Source: an uncultured Marmoricola sp. | GTDB taxonomy: Bacteria > Actinomycetota > Actinomycetes > Propionibacteriales > Nocardioidaceae | Assembly (NCBI RefSeq): GCF_943913695.1 | Contig: NZ_CALTZE010000044.1 | Span: forward strand, 1 to 26,673 | Direction: 5' to 3' | DNA: 26,673 nt | In this document: one piece after another, positions 14,365 to 22,666 of the stretch | How the letters are laid out: each line of letters opens with the position of its first letter | Position numbering within the stretch: the first letter of the stretch is position 1 | Notes under the pieces: model-generated | Seen by the model: only the letters and a program-made list of their open reading frames with translations | Databases searched by the model: none | What the model was told of the DNA's origin: nothing | Made by a program: the position numbers and the translations under genes

Positions 14365-14856
14365 ATGACCGACCACCACCGCAACCCCTTCGAGGGGGTC
14401 ACCGACTACTTCAGCGAGCTGAGCCGGATGCGCTCGATCGGCACCCACGGCACCAGCGAGCGCCCGCCCGAGACCACCGAGCGCACCCACGCCTCCGCCT
14501 GGGTGCCGACCACCGACATCCTCGCCGTGGGCCCGGACCTGGTGATCCGCATGGAGCTCTCGGGGGTGCACCCCGACGACGTCGACCTGCGCTTCGCCCA
14601 CGGCTCCCTGACCGTGGCCGGCGTACGCCGCGCACCCGAGGAAGGTGCCGACTACCTCGTGCACGAGCGCTTCTACGGCGCGTTCCGGCGTACGGTCTCG
14701 CTGCCGGCCTCGACACAGGAGTCCGACATCACCGCGCGCTTCGACCGGGGCATCGTCGAGGTGACCGTCCGGGGCGCGGCCTCGCCCGGCCCGGGGGCGA
14801 GCATCGCGCTCGACGACGTCTCCGCCGAGGCGACCACGCGCGGCGTCACGTCCTAG
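14365..14856 (+). CDS. Hsp20/alpha-crystallin small heat shock protein
   Basis: This 163-residue ATP-independent chaperone holds unfolding proteins. A variable N-terminus with NPFEGVTDYFSELSRMR leads into the alpha-crystallin domain (about 47-145), with WVPTTDILAVGPDLVIRMELSGV, HERFYGAFRRTVSLPA and DRGIVEVTVRG. A possible I-x-I/L anchor (SIAL) lies in the C-terminal tail. GAGGAGAGG precedes the ATG at a proper distance. It follows the binding lipoprotein by 32 bases and may be transcribed with it, which would link chaperoning and osmolyte uptake in a stress unit. Its TAG stop lies in a CTAG shared with the convergent sulfatase stop. No CIRCE or HAIR element was seen. Confidence 0.93.
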   Translation: MTDHHRNPFEGVTDYFSELSRMRSIGTHGTSERPPETTERTHASAWVPTTDILAVGPDLVIRMELSGVHPDDVDLRFAHGSLTVAGVRRAPEEGADYLVHERFYGAFRRTVSLPASTQESDITARFDRGIVEVTVRGAASPGPGASIALDDVSAEATTRGVTS

Positions 14857-16406
14857 CCTCGGCAGGCGGCCCCGCGGCAGTCGGCGTACGTCGCCGAGAG
14901 CGCGCGCAGCCGCGCGAGCTGGTCGGCGTATCGCGGCACGCGTGCGAGGTTGACCGTCTGGTGAGGGTCGGCGCGCCGGTCGTAGAGCTCCTCCCAGCCC
15001 CGGTCGGGCCCGGGCCGCTCCCAGCGCACGAAGGTCCACCGGTCGGTGCGCACGCCGGTGTAGAGCGGCACCCGGCCGTCCTCGAGCTCCCACGCGGCGG
15101 TCGGCACGACCCGGTCGCGGCGCGCGCCGGTCAGCAGCGGGCGCAGGTCGACGCCGTCCACCCTCCTGTCCGGCTGGGCGCCGGCGACCCGGGCCACGGT
15201 GGTCGCCAGGTCGGGGTTTGTCACCGTCGTGGCGACGGTGCGGTGCGGCACGCCGGGGCCGGCGACGACGGTCGGCAGCGTCAGGATCTCCTCCCAGGGG
15301 TGGACCTTGCCGTCCTTGAGGTGGTGGCCCACGGAGTAGCCGTTGTCGGAGGAGAAGACGATGAGCGTGTCGTCGAGCTGGCCGGTGCGGCGCAGCGTCG
15401 CCACGGCGCTGGCGACGGCCCGGTCGACGCTCTGCAGCGCCTCCAGGCGCTCGGCGTAGAGCCGGTGCATGGTCTTGCGCCACGTGGGGGAGTCGGTCGA
15501 GTCCGACATCCGGGAGTCGCGCGCGGCCCGGAAGAGCGTCGGCGAGCGCGGGATGCGCGCGCCGGCGAAGCTGCCGCGGTCGCGGTCGGAGGGGCTCGGC
15601 GTGGCGGTCCAGGCCGACGGCGTGTGCGGGTAGCGCCGCTGCGGGTCTCCCGGGTCTCGCGGCGACCCGGCGTGCGGGGCGACGAGGCTCAGCCACATGA
15701 ACCACGGCTGCCCCGCACGCTCCTGCGAGGCCAGCAGCCGGTCGGTGATGCCGGAGAAGAGGTCGGTGGTGTAGCGATGGTGCTGCCGCACCCGCCCGTT
15801 GTGGTTGACGCGCGGGCGGGCGTAGTCGTAGGTCGAGGCCCCCACGGAGGCGTGCCACTCGTCCCACCCGGCCGGCACGTGGCGGGGGCCGCGACGCTCG
15901 CCGGGGTAGCCGTAGCCGTTGAGGTACTTGCCGGCGAAGAGCGTCTCGTAGCCCGCGCGCTGGAGCCACACCGGCAGCGTGCGCGTCTCGTCCAGCGCGT
16001 CGACGCCGCCGTATGGTCCACCGGTGCTGCGTACGCCGTGGTTGTGGGCGTACTGCCCCGTGAGCAGCGAGGCCCTCGCCGGCGCGCACAGCGGCGTGGG
16101 AGCGATCGCGTTGTCGAAGGTGGCGCCGCGGTCGACCAGCAGGCGCTGCACGTGTGGCAGGTGGCGCAGGTCCTCGACGTTCATGTCGTCGGTGGTGATC
16201 ATCAGCACGTGCGGCCGGGCCGTCGAGGCGCGCTCGGCGGGGGTCGCCGACGTCGACGCGGCGACCCGCTGCCTCGAGGCGTCCCCGGTCGCCACCGCGT
16301 GGGTCACGCCGGTGACGGCCAGGGAGAGCGAGCAGAGGGTCGCCCCGACGACGAGGCCGCGGCGACGCGGCGTACGGGCGAGGTGGAGCAACCAGCCGTG
16401 GCGCAT
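14853..16406 (-). CDS. Exported sulfatase (alkaline phosphatase superfamily)
   Basis: The 517-residue enzyme starts with a Tat/Sec-like signal (RTPRRRGLVVGATLCSLSLAVTG) and is probably secreted or membrane-attached. The arylsulfatase signature is C107-A-P-A-R, followed by ASLLTGQ; the Cys is converted to formylglycine in this family. Metal and substrate residues are recognisable in TTDDMN (73-74), GKYLNGYG and FSSDNGYSVGHH. It hydrolyses sulfate esters, perhaps of glycans; the substrate is unknown. ATG 16406 has GGAG 5 bases upstream; an in-frame ATG at 16442 lacks a site and would add 12 residues. No formylglycine-generating enzyme is in the window. It ends sharing CTAG with Hsp20. Confidence 0.92.
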   Translation of the reverse strand: MRHGWLLHLARTPRRRGLVVGATLCSLSLAVTGVTHAVATGDASRQRVAASTSATPAERASTARPHVLMITTDDMNVEDLRHLPHVQRLLVDRGATFDNAIAPTPLCAPARASLLTGQYAHNHGVRSTGGPYGGVDALDETRTLPVWLQRAGYETLFAGKYLNGYGYPGERRGPRHVPAGWDEWHASVGASTYDYARPRVNHNGRVRQHHRYTTDLFSGITDRLLASQERAGQPWFMWLSLVAPHAGSPRDPGDPQRRYPHTPSAWTATPSPSDRDRGSFAGARIPRSPTLFRAARDSRMSDSTDSPTWRKTMHRLYAERLEALQSVDRAVASAVATLRRTGQLDDTLIVFSSDNGYSVGHHLKDGKVHPWEEILTLPTVVAGPGVPHRTVATTVTNPDLATTVARVAGAQPDRRVDGVDLRPLLTGARRDRVVPTAAWELEDGRVPLYTGVRTDRWTFVRWERPGPDRGWEELYDRRADPHQTVNLARVPRYADQLARLRALSATYADCRGAACRG

Positions 16407-16580
16407 GGAGTCTCCGTCGGTGAGGGGGCGGGGGAAGCGCATGGCCGCTGGCGCAGCACACGCCGAGTCGTGAGCAGCAGTAAGGCTAGTGAGTTACATG
16501 ACAATGTGTGCGACCATCTCGCTCCGCGGCGTGTCCGCGGGGCTGGGCCGTCGACTCTGGTGGCTGTCGGTGGGCCGCAC

Positions 16581-16586
16581 TAGCGT
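16581..16586 (+). promoter_or_regulatory. -10 box of a leaderless promoter (DinB gene)
   Basis: TAGCGT is followed after six bases by the ATG at 16593. No clear -35 is seen, and there is no ribosome-binding site. Confidence 0.45.
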
Positions 16587-16592
16587 CCGGCT

Positions 16593-17135
16593 ATGGACAC
16601 CACCCCGGCCGCCAACTCGGATACCGAGCGCAGCGACCTGCTCGACACCCTGACCAAGCACCGTGGGCTGCTGCTGGCCACGGTCCGCGACCTGAGCGAC
16701 GACCAGGCGCGCTCCCGGCCGACGGTCAGCGAGCTGTGCCTGGGCGGTCTGGTCAAGCATGTCGCCCACACCGAGTCGACGTGGGCCGACTTCGTGCGCG
16801 AGGGGCCGGGTGAGCCGATCGACTGGGAGACCGTCGACTGGAGCGACCCGCCTGCCCAGGTGCTGGCCCAGGCCGCGTCGTTCCAGATGGGTGAGGCTGA
16901 GACGCTCGAGGGGATCGTGGCCGACTACGCGCGCGTGGCCGCCGTGACCGACGAGCTGGTCCGCACCTGCGACCTCGACGGTCGCCAGCCGCTGCCGGAG
17001 GCGCCGTGGTTCGAGCCGGGCGCGACCTGGACCGCGCGACGGGTCTTCGTGCACCTCGTCGCCGAGATCGCCCAGCACGCCGGGCACGCCGACATCTTGC
17101 GGGAGTCGATCGACGGCCAGAAGACGATGGGTTGA
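16593..17135 (+). CDS. DinB family (DUF664-type) protein
   Basis: This 180-residue four-helix-bundle protein belongs to the DinB/YfiT-like superfamily, many members of which are metal-dependent thiol transferases (mycothiol or bacillithiol). Candidate metal ligands are H56/H59 (KHVAHTES) and the HLVAEIAQHAGHADIL helix with H162 and H165, in the spacing expected for the family's three-His site. WTARRVFVHLVAEIAQHAGHADI and the ending ESIDG are typical of actinobacterial DUF664 proteins. In a mycothiol-making organism a mycothiol S-transferase role is plausible but not shown. It stands alone, 31 bases ahead of the SelO gene, which has its own -10 box. Confidence 0.85.
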   Translation: MDTTPAANSDTERSDLLDTLTKHRGLLLATVRDLSDDQARSRPTVSELCLGGLVKHVAHTESTWADFVREGPGEPIDWETVDWSDPPAQVLAQAASFQMGEAETLEGIVADYARVAAVTDELVRTCDLDGRQPLPEAPWFEPGATWTARRVFVHLVAEIAQHAGHADILRESIDGQKTMG

Positions 17136-17153
17136 GCGCGGGGGACCGCGTCG

Positions 17154-17159
17154 TAGTCT
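17154..17159 (+). promoter_or_regulatory. -10 box of a leaderless promoter (SelO gene)
   Basis: TAGTCT is followed after seven bases by ATG 17167. The GAGGGG between them touches the start codon and is too close to act as a ribosome-binding site. Confidence 0.45.
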
Positions 17160-17166
17160 CGAGGGG

Positions 17167-18705
17167 ATGAGTGCCTCCACGATCGCCGCACCCCGGCTCG
17201 GTCCCGGAGTGGGACCCCGGTTGGGCTCCCGCTTCGCCACGGAGCTGCCCGAGCTGGCGGTCTCCTGGCAGGCGGAGACGGCGCCGGCTCCGGAGGTCGT
17301 CGTGCTCAACGACGCGCTGGCCGAGGAGCTCGGGCTCGACCCCGCGTGGCTGCGCAGTGAGGAAGGCGTGCGCTTCCTGGTGGGGGGTCTCCTCCCCGAG
17401 GGTGCGCGCCCGGTCGCCCAGGGCTATGCCGGCCACCAGTTCGGCGGCTACTCCCCACGCCTCGGAGACGGCCGCGCGCTGCTGCTCGGCGAGCTGGTCG
17501 ACCGCGATGGCGTCGAGCGCGACCTCCACCTCAAGGGCTCCGGGGCGACCCCCTTCTCGCGCGGCGGCGACGGCCGCGCCGTGCTCGCCCCGATGCTGCG
17601 CGAATACACCGTCAGCGAGGCGATGCACGCGCTCGGCGTGCCCACCACGCGTGCGCTCGCCGTCGTGGCGACCGGCCGCGCGGTGCCACGCGAGGGTGCG
17701 GCCCTGCCGGGGGCAGTGCTCGTGCGGGTGGCGAGCAGCCACCTGCGGGTGGGCAGCTTCCAGTACGCCCGCGCGCTCGAGGCCGCGGGACACGGCGAGG
17801 GGTTGCTCGAGCGGCTCGTGCACCACGCGGCCGCCCGCCACCACCCGGAGGCGGCGCAGGCGCCCGTGCCGGCGCTCGCGCTCTTCGAGGCGGTGCGCGA
17901 CGCCCAGGCCGACCTGGTCGCGGGGTGGATGCACCTGGGCTTCGTGCACGGCGTGATGAACACCGACAACGTCACGATCTCCGGCGAGACCATCGACTAC
18001 GGCCCGTGCGCCTTCCTCGACGCCCACGACCCGGCCACGGTCTTCAGCTCCATCGACACCGGTGGCCGCTACGCCTACGGCCAGCAGCCCGCCGTGATGG
18101 GCTGGGACCTCGCCCGCTTCGCCGAGTCGCTTCTGCCGCTGCTCGACGACGACCAGGACCGCGCCGTCGAGCTGGCCACCGACGCGCTCGCCGGCTTCGG
18201 CGAGCGCTACGCGACGGCGTACGCCGACCGGATCCGGCCCAAGCTCGGGCTGCGGCCCGCCGCCGAGGGCGGACCCGACGAGCCGACACTGAGACAGCTT
18301 GCCGAGGACCTCCTGGAGCTGCAGCGGGAGTCGCGGGTCGACCACACGGGTTTCTGGCGCGACCTGGCCCGCGAGACCGAGCAGCCGGGGGAGCCAGGGG
18401 ATTCGGCAGCGACGACCCCGGCGCGCGACCGCGTGCTCGACCTCGCGGCGTACGACGCCTGGGCGGAGCGGTGGCGTGCCCTGCGCCCCGACCCCGAGCT
18501 GATGCGGCGCAGCAACCCCGCCTACGTGCCGCGCAACCACCTGCTCGAAGACGCGCTCGAGGCCGCCACGGCCGGCGACCTCGGGCCGGTCGAGCGGATG
18601 CTCGAGGTGGTCGCGCAGCCCTACGACGAGCGTGCCGGGCTCGAGCGCTACCGCGAGCCCGCGTCGGAGGGCGCGGCGGAGTTCGTCACCTTCTGCGGCA
18701 CCTGA
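17167..18705 (+). CDS. selO: Protein adenylyltransferase SelO (YdiU family)
   Basis: This 512-residue pseudokinase-fold enzyme transfers AMP from ATP to Ser, Thr or Tyr of target proteins. In bacteria it is linked to redox stress and S-glutathionylation; here mycothiol would be the thiol. Hallmarks are YAGHQFGGYSPRLGDGRA (87-104), LHLKGSGATPFSRGGDGRA with nucleotide-binding K123 (120-138), and HGVMNTDNVTISGETIDYGPCAFLD (261-285) with catalytic D267 and metal-binding D277. The C-terminus contains the usual NPAYVPRNHLLEDAL and ends FVTFCGT; the Cys near the end is where eukaryotic SelO has selenocysteine. The length is within the family range. Start at ATG 17167 is supported by the -10 box seven bases before it. 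Confidence 0.94.
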   Translation: MSASTIAAPRLGPGVGPRLGSRFATELPELAVSWQAETAPAPEVVVLNDALAEELGLDPAWLRSEEGVRFLVGGLLPEGARPVAQGYAGHQFGGYSPRLGDGRALLLGELVDRDGVERDLHLKGSGATPFSRGGDGRAVLAPMLREYTVSEAMHALGVPTTRALAVVATGRAVPREGAALPGAVLVRVASSHLRVGSFQYARALEAAGHGEGLLERLVHHAAARHHPEAAQAPVPALALFEAVRDAQADLVAGWMHLGFVHGVMNTDNVTISGETIDYGPCAFLDAHDPATVFSSIDTGGRYAYGQQPAVMGWDLARFAESLLPLLDDDQDRAVELATDALAGFGERYATAYADRIRPKLGLRPAAEGGPDEPTLRQLAEDLLELQRESRVDHTGFWRDLARETEQPGEPGDSAATTPARDRVLDLAAYDAWAERWRALRPDPELMRRSNPAYVPRNHLLEDALEAATAGDLGPVERMLEVVAQPYDERAGLERYREPASEGAAEFVTFCGT

Positions 18706-18730
18706 GGCCCGAGGTGTGCCACGGTGATGC

Positions 18731-20170
18731 ATGACCGAGGAGCACCCCCAGCACCACCAGCGCACGATCACGGCGCTGGAGGTGGGCGCGATCGCCGCGG
18801 TGGTGCTCGCCCTCTGGTTCGTCCCCGCGCCCGCCGGCGTCGACGAGCGCGGGATGCCGATGCTGGCGATCTTCGCCGGCACGATCCTCGGCCTGATCCT
18901 GCAGCCGCTGCCCACCGCCTCCGTGGCGCTGGTGGGGCTCGCCGTCGCGATGATCACCGGCACCATGGACCCGGCCACCGAGGCACTGGCGGGCTTCAGC
19001 AGCGCCACCATCTGGCTCATCGTCGCGGCGTTCTTCATCGCTGAGGGCTTCTTGCTGACCGGGCTGGGCCGGCGCATCGCCCTGGTCTTCATCGCCCGGT
19101 TGGGCGGCTCGAGCGTCGGCTTGGCCTACGGCCTGGCCATCACCGACCTCGTCCTGGCCCCGGCAACGCCGTCCAACACCGCGCGGGCGGGCGGCGTGAT
19201 CTACCCGATCGTGGCGTCGCTGAGCCGGGTGCGCGACTCGACGCCCGACACCGACGCGTCGCGCCGCAGGCTCGGGTCCTACCTCGCGATGACCTCGATC
19301 CAGGTCAACGTGGTGACCTCGGCGATGTTTCTCACCGCCATGGCGGCCAATCCCATCGCGCAGCAGGCCGCGGGCGACCAGGGCATCGAGATCAGCTGGG
19401 CGCGGTGGGCGCTCGCCGCGCTCGTGCCCGGACTGGCGAGCCTGGCGGTGGTGCCGTGGGTGATGTCCCGGCTCTACCCGCCCACCCTGGTGCACACCCC
19501 GGAGGCGCCCGCGCAGGCGCGGGAGGAGCTGCGCGCGCTGGGGCGGCTCAGCCGTGGCGAGTCGGTCATGGCGGCCACCTTCGTGCTGCTCCTCGTGCTC
19601 TGGTGCCTGGGGGAGCAGCTCGACGTCAACGCCACGGCAGCGGCGTTCCTGGGCATCGCGATCCTGCTCGTCACCAAGGTCCTGACGTGGAAGGACCTCG
19701 CTGCCAACTCCTCGGCGTGGAGCACCCTGATCTTCTTCGCGGTGCTGGTCGGGATGGCCGACCAGCTCTCGGCGCTGGGCGTGATCGGGTGGGTGGGCGA
19801 CTCGGTCGCCTCAGCCGTGGGCAGCCTGCCGTGGGTCGGGGCCTTCGCCGTGCTCACGCTCGTCTACTTCTACGTCCACTACCTCTTCGCCTCCAACACC
19901 GCCCACGTCGTCGCGATGTACGCCGTCTTCCTCGGCGCCGCCGTCTCCGCAGGGGCCCCGCCCGAGCTCGCGGCCCTGGTGCTGGGGTTCATCGGGAGCC
20001 TCTTCGGGGGCCTCACGCACTACGCCTCCGGGCCGGCCGGCGTCGTCTACGGGTCCGGCTACGTCAAGACGACGGAGTGGTTCCGCGTCGGCTTCCTGAT
20101 GAGCCTCGTGCTGGTCGCGGTGTGGACGACGCTGGGCGGGGCGTGGATGCGGCTGCTCGGCGTCTGGTGA
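18731..20170 (+). CDS. DASS family (SLC13-type) anion symporter
   Basis: This 479-residue membrane carrier has about eleven hydrophobic segments and belongs to the divalent anion:Na+ symporter family. It probably moves dicarboxylates (malate, succinate, 2-oxoglutarate), citrate or sulfate. The two SNT motifs that bind substrate and sodium are present: PATPSNTARAGG (SNT 148-150) and FASNTAHVVAMY (SNT 388-390). Their sequence context resembles the 2-oxoglutarate/malate translocator-like branch. It starts 26 bases after SelO with no clear ribosome-binding site. The loop at 250-275 is charged and presumably cytoplasmic. The substrate cannot be settled from sequence. Confidence 0.88.
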   Translation: MTEEHPQHHQRTITALEVGAIAAVVLALWFVPAPAGVDERGMPMLAIFAGTILGLILQPLPTASVALVGLAVAMITGTMDPATEALAGFSSATIWLIVAAFFIAEGFLLTGLGRRIALVFIARLGGSSVGLAYGLAITDLVLAPATPSNTARAGGVIYPIVASLSRVRDSTPDTDASRRRLGSYLAMTSIQVNVVTSAMFLTAMAANPIAQQAAGDQGIEISWARWALAALVPGLASLAVVPWVMSRLYPPTLVHTPEAPAQAREELRALGRLSRGESVMAATFVLLLVLWCLGEQLDVNATAAAFLGIAILLVTKVLTWKDLAANSSAWSTLIFFAVLVGMADQLSALGVIGWVGDSVASAVGSLPWVGAFAVLTLVYFYVHYLFASNTAHVVAMYAVFLGAAVSAGAPPELAALVLGFIGSLFGGLTHYASGPAGVVYGSGYVKTTEWFRVGFLMSLVLVAVWTTLGGAWMRLLGVW

Positions 20171-20207
20171 CCCGCGCCCAGCGGCGTACGCGGGCGCCGT
20201 GCATGGG

Positions 20208-20226
20208 TCGGGACCTTCGGTCCTTG
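20208..20226. promoter_or_regulatory. DosR/DevR-like palindrome ahead of the phosphoketolase
   Basis: TCGGGACCTTCGGTCCTTG contains GGACC-ttc-GGTCC (20211-20223) and resembles DosR boxes of the GGGAC...GTCCC type, though the centre is one base longer than in the mycobacterial consensus I recall. A CAGGAT (20249-20254) six bases before ATG 20261 could be the -10 of a leaderless transcript. The palindrome centre would then lie near -44, the usual place for DosR. A partial repeat of the half-site, GGGACC, occurs at 20230-20235. Confidence 0.45.
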
Positions 20227-20260
20227 CCAGGGACCCCGTGGGTGCGCACAGGATGGGGGC

Positions 20261-22666
20261 ATGGCACGCAGTCGCTCGGGAAGTCACCTCCGCACGTCCA
20301 GCACCGTCAGCGGCAAGCCGCTCGGAAGGGCGGAGCTGAGACGGATCGACGCGTGGTGGCGGGCGGCCAACTACCTCTCCGTCGGGCAGATCTACCTGAT
20401 GGCCAACCCGCTGCTGCGCGAGCCGCTGCTCCCCGAGCACGTCAAGCCGCGGCTGCTCGGCCACTGGGGCACCACGCCGGGGCTCAACTTCGTGTACGCC
20501 CACCTCAACCGCGCGATCGCCGCGCGGCAGCAGCAGATGATGTATGTCATCGGCCCGGGACACGGAGGTCCGGGCCTGGTGGCGTCGGCTTGGCTGGAGG
20601 GCACCTACTCGGAGGTCTACCCCGACATCTCCTATGACGAGGAGGGGATGCGCAAGCTGTTCCGGCAGTTCTCCTTCCCCGGCGGGATCCCGAGCCACGT
20701 GGCGCCCGAGACCCCGGGCTCGATCCACGAGGGCGGCGAGCTCGGCTACGCCCTCTCCCACGCCTACGGCGCCGCCTTCGACAACCCCGACCTCGTCGTC
20801 GCTGCGGTCGTCGGCGACGGCGAGGCGGAGACCGGGCCGCTGGCCACGAGCTGGCACTCCACCAAGTTCGTCGACCCGCGCCGCGACGGCGCCGTGCTGC
20901 CGGTGCTGCACCTCAACGGCTACAAGATCGCCAACCCCACGGTGCTGGCCCGCATCGACGAGCAGGAGCTGGTCAGCCTGATGCGCGGCTACGGCCACGC
21001 GCCCTACCTCGTCACGGGCTCGGACCCGAAGGAGGTGCACCAGGCGTTCGCGGCCACCCTCGACCACTGCCTAGGCGAGATCGCCGAGATCCAGGCCGAG
21101 GCCCGCTCGTCACGGCGCAGTGTCGCCCGGCGGCCCTGGCCGATGATCGTGCTGCGCACCCCGAAGGGTTGGACCGGTCCGTCCGAGGTCGACGGACACC
21201 AGGTCGAGGGGTCGTGGCGCAGTCACCAGGTCCCGTTCGCCCACGCCCGCGAGGACGCCTCCCACCGGGCGGTGCTGGAGCAGTGGCTGCGCAGCTATCG
21301 CCCCGAGGAGCTCTTCGACGCCGCCGGCACCCCGGTGCCCGAGATCGCGGCGCTGCACCCCGAGGGAGACCTGCGGATGAGCGCGACGGCGTACGCCAAC
21401 GGCGGTGAGCTGCTGCGCGACCTGCGGCTGCCCGACTTCCGCGACTACGCCGTCACCGTCGAACCACCCGGCACCGGTGCGGTGGAGTCGACCCGGGTGC
21501 TCGGCAGCTTCCTGCGCGACGTGATGGCCGACAACATGGAGCACTTCCGGATGTTCTCGCCCGACGAGCACAACTCCAACCGGATGCAGGACGTGCTCGA
21601 GGTGACCGACCGCGCGTGGAACGCCACGATCCTGCCCTCCGACGACCACCTGGCCCCCGACGGGCGGGTGATGGAGATGCTCTCGGAGCACACCTGCCAG
21701 GGCTGGCTCGAGGGCTACCTGCTGACGGGGCGGCACGGCGTCTTCAGCTGTTACGAGGCCTTCATCCACATCGTCGACTCGATGTTCAACCAGCATGCCA
21801 AGTGGCTCAAGACCACCAACCACATCCCGTGGCGGCGCCCGATCGCCTCGCTCAACTACCTGCTGACCTCGCACGTGTGGCGCCAGGACCACAACGGCTT
21901 CTCCCACCAGGACCCCGGCTTCGTCGACCACGTCATCAACAAGAAGCCCGAGGTGGTGCGGGTCTACCTGCCGCCGGACGCCAACACGCTGCTCTCGGTC
22001 GCCGACCACTGCCTGCGCAGCCGGCAGTACGTCAACGTGATCGTGGCCGGCAAGCAGCCCGCCCTGCAGTACCTCACGATGGACGAGGCGGTGGTGCACT
22101 GCACCAAGGGCATCGGCATCTGGGAGTGGGCCGGCACCGAGGAGTCCGGCGAGCCCGACGTGGTGCTGGGCTGCGCGGGCGACGTACCGACGATGGAGAC
22201 CCTGGCGGCCGTCGACGTGCTGCGCGGGCTCTTCCCCGACCTGCGGGTGCGGGTGGTCAACGTCGTCGACCTGATGCGGCTGCAGGACGCGCGCGAGCAC
22301 CCCCACGGGCTCTCCGACGCCGACTTCGACTCGCTCTTCACCCGCGACCGGCCGGTGATCTTCGCCTACCACGGCTACCCCTGGCTGATCCACCGGCTGA
22401 CCTACCGTCGCACCAACCATGCCAACTTCCACGTGCGCGGCTACAAGGAGGAGGGCACGACCACCACGCCCTTCGACATGGCGGTGCTCAACGAGATCGA
22501 CCGCTTCCACCTCGCGATGGACGTCATCGACCGGGTGCCGCGACTCCAGGCCACCTCCGGACCCGCGCGCGAGCAGCTGCGCAACACCCTGATCCAGCAC
22601 CGGATCCACGTGCGCACCCACGGCGAGGACCTGCCCGAGGTGCGCGACTGGGAGTGGCGCCGCTGA
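20261..22666 (+). CDS. xfp: Xylulose-5-phosphate/fructose-6-phosphate phosphoketolase
   Basis: The 801-residue thiamine-diphosphate enzyme splits xylulose 5-phosphate (and often fructose 6-phosphate) with phosphate into acetyl phosphate plus glyceraldehyde 3-phosphate or erythrose 4-phosphate. LLGHWGTTPGLNFVYAHLNR, YVIGPGHGGPG (with H101) and the cofactor motif GDGEAETGP (185-193) are family hallmarks. So are NRMQDVLE, HPWLEGY-like GWLEGYLLTGRHG, and SHQDPGF for the second half. The length equals the family's. It shares a base with the acetate kinase start (TGATG), so the two are translated together, giving an ATP-yielding acetate pathway from pentose phosphates. A DosR-like site lies upstream. 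Confidence 0.96.
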   Translation: MARSRSGSHLRTSSTVSGKPLGRAELRRIDAWWRAANYLSVGQIYLMANPLLREPLLPEHVKPRLLGHWGTTPGLNFVYAHLNRAIAARQQQMMYVIGPGHGGPGLVASAWLEGTYSEVYPDISYDEEGMRKLFRQFSFPGGIPSHVAPETPGSIHEGGELGYALSHAYGAAFDNPDLVVAAVVGDGEAETGPLATSWHSTKFVDPRRDGAVLPVLHLNGYKIANPTVLARIDEQELVSLMRGYGHAPYLVTGSDPKEVHQAFAATLDHCLGEIAEIQAEARSSRRSVARRPWPMIVLRTPKGWTGPSEVDGHQVEGSWRSHQVPFAHAREDASHRAVLEQWLRSYRPEELFDAAGTPVPEIAALHPEGDLRMSATAYANGGELLRDLRLPDFRDYAVTVEPPGTGAVESTRVLGSFLRDVMADNMEHFRMFSPDEHNSNRMQDVLEVTDRAWNATILPSDDHLAPDGRVMEMLSEHTCQGWLEGYLLTGRHGVFSCYEAFIHIVDSMFNQHAKWLKTTNHIPWRRPIASLNYLLTSHVWRQDHNGFSHQDPGFVDHVINKKPEVVRVYLPPDANTLLSVADHCLRSRQYVNVIVAGKQPALQYLTMDEAVVHCTKGIGIWEWAGTEESGEPDVVLGCAGDVPTMETLAAVDVLRGLFPDLRVRVVNVVDLMRLQDAREHPHGLSDADFDSLFTRDRPVIFAYHGYPWLIHRLTYRRTNHANFHVRGYKEEGTTTTPFDMAVLNEIDRFHLAMDVIDRVPRLQATSGPAREQLRNTLIQHRIHVRTHGEDLPEVRDWEWRR

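Noticed and set aside
14961..19092. Long open frames antisense to the sulfatase, DinB, SelO and DASS genes
   Set aside because: They are low-complexity translations opposite well-recognised conserved genes, a common artefact of GC-rich third codon positions.
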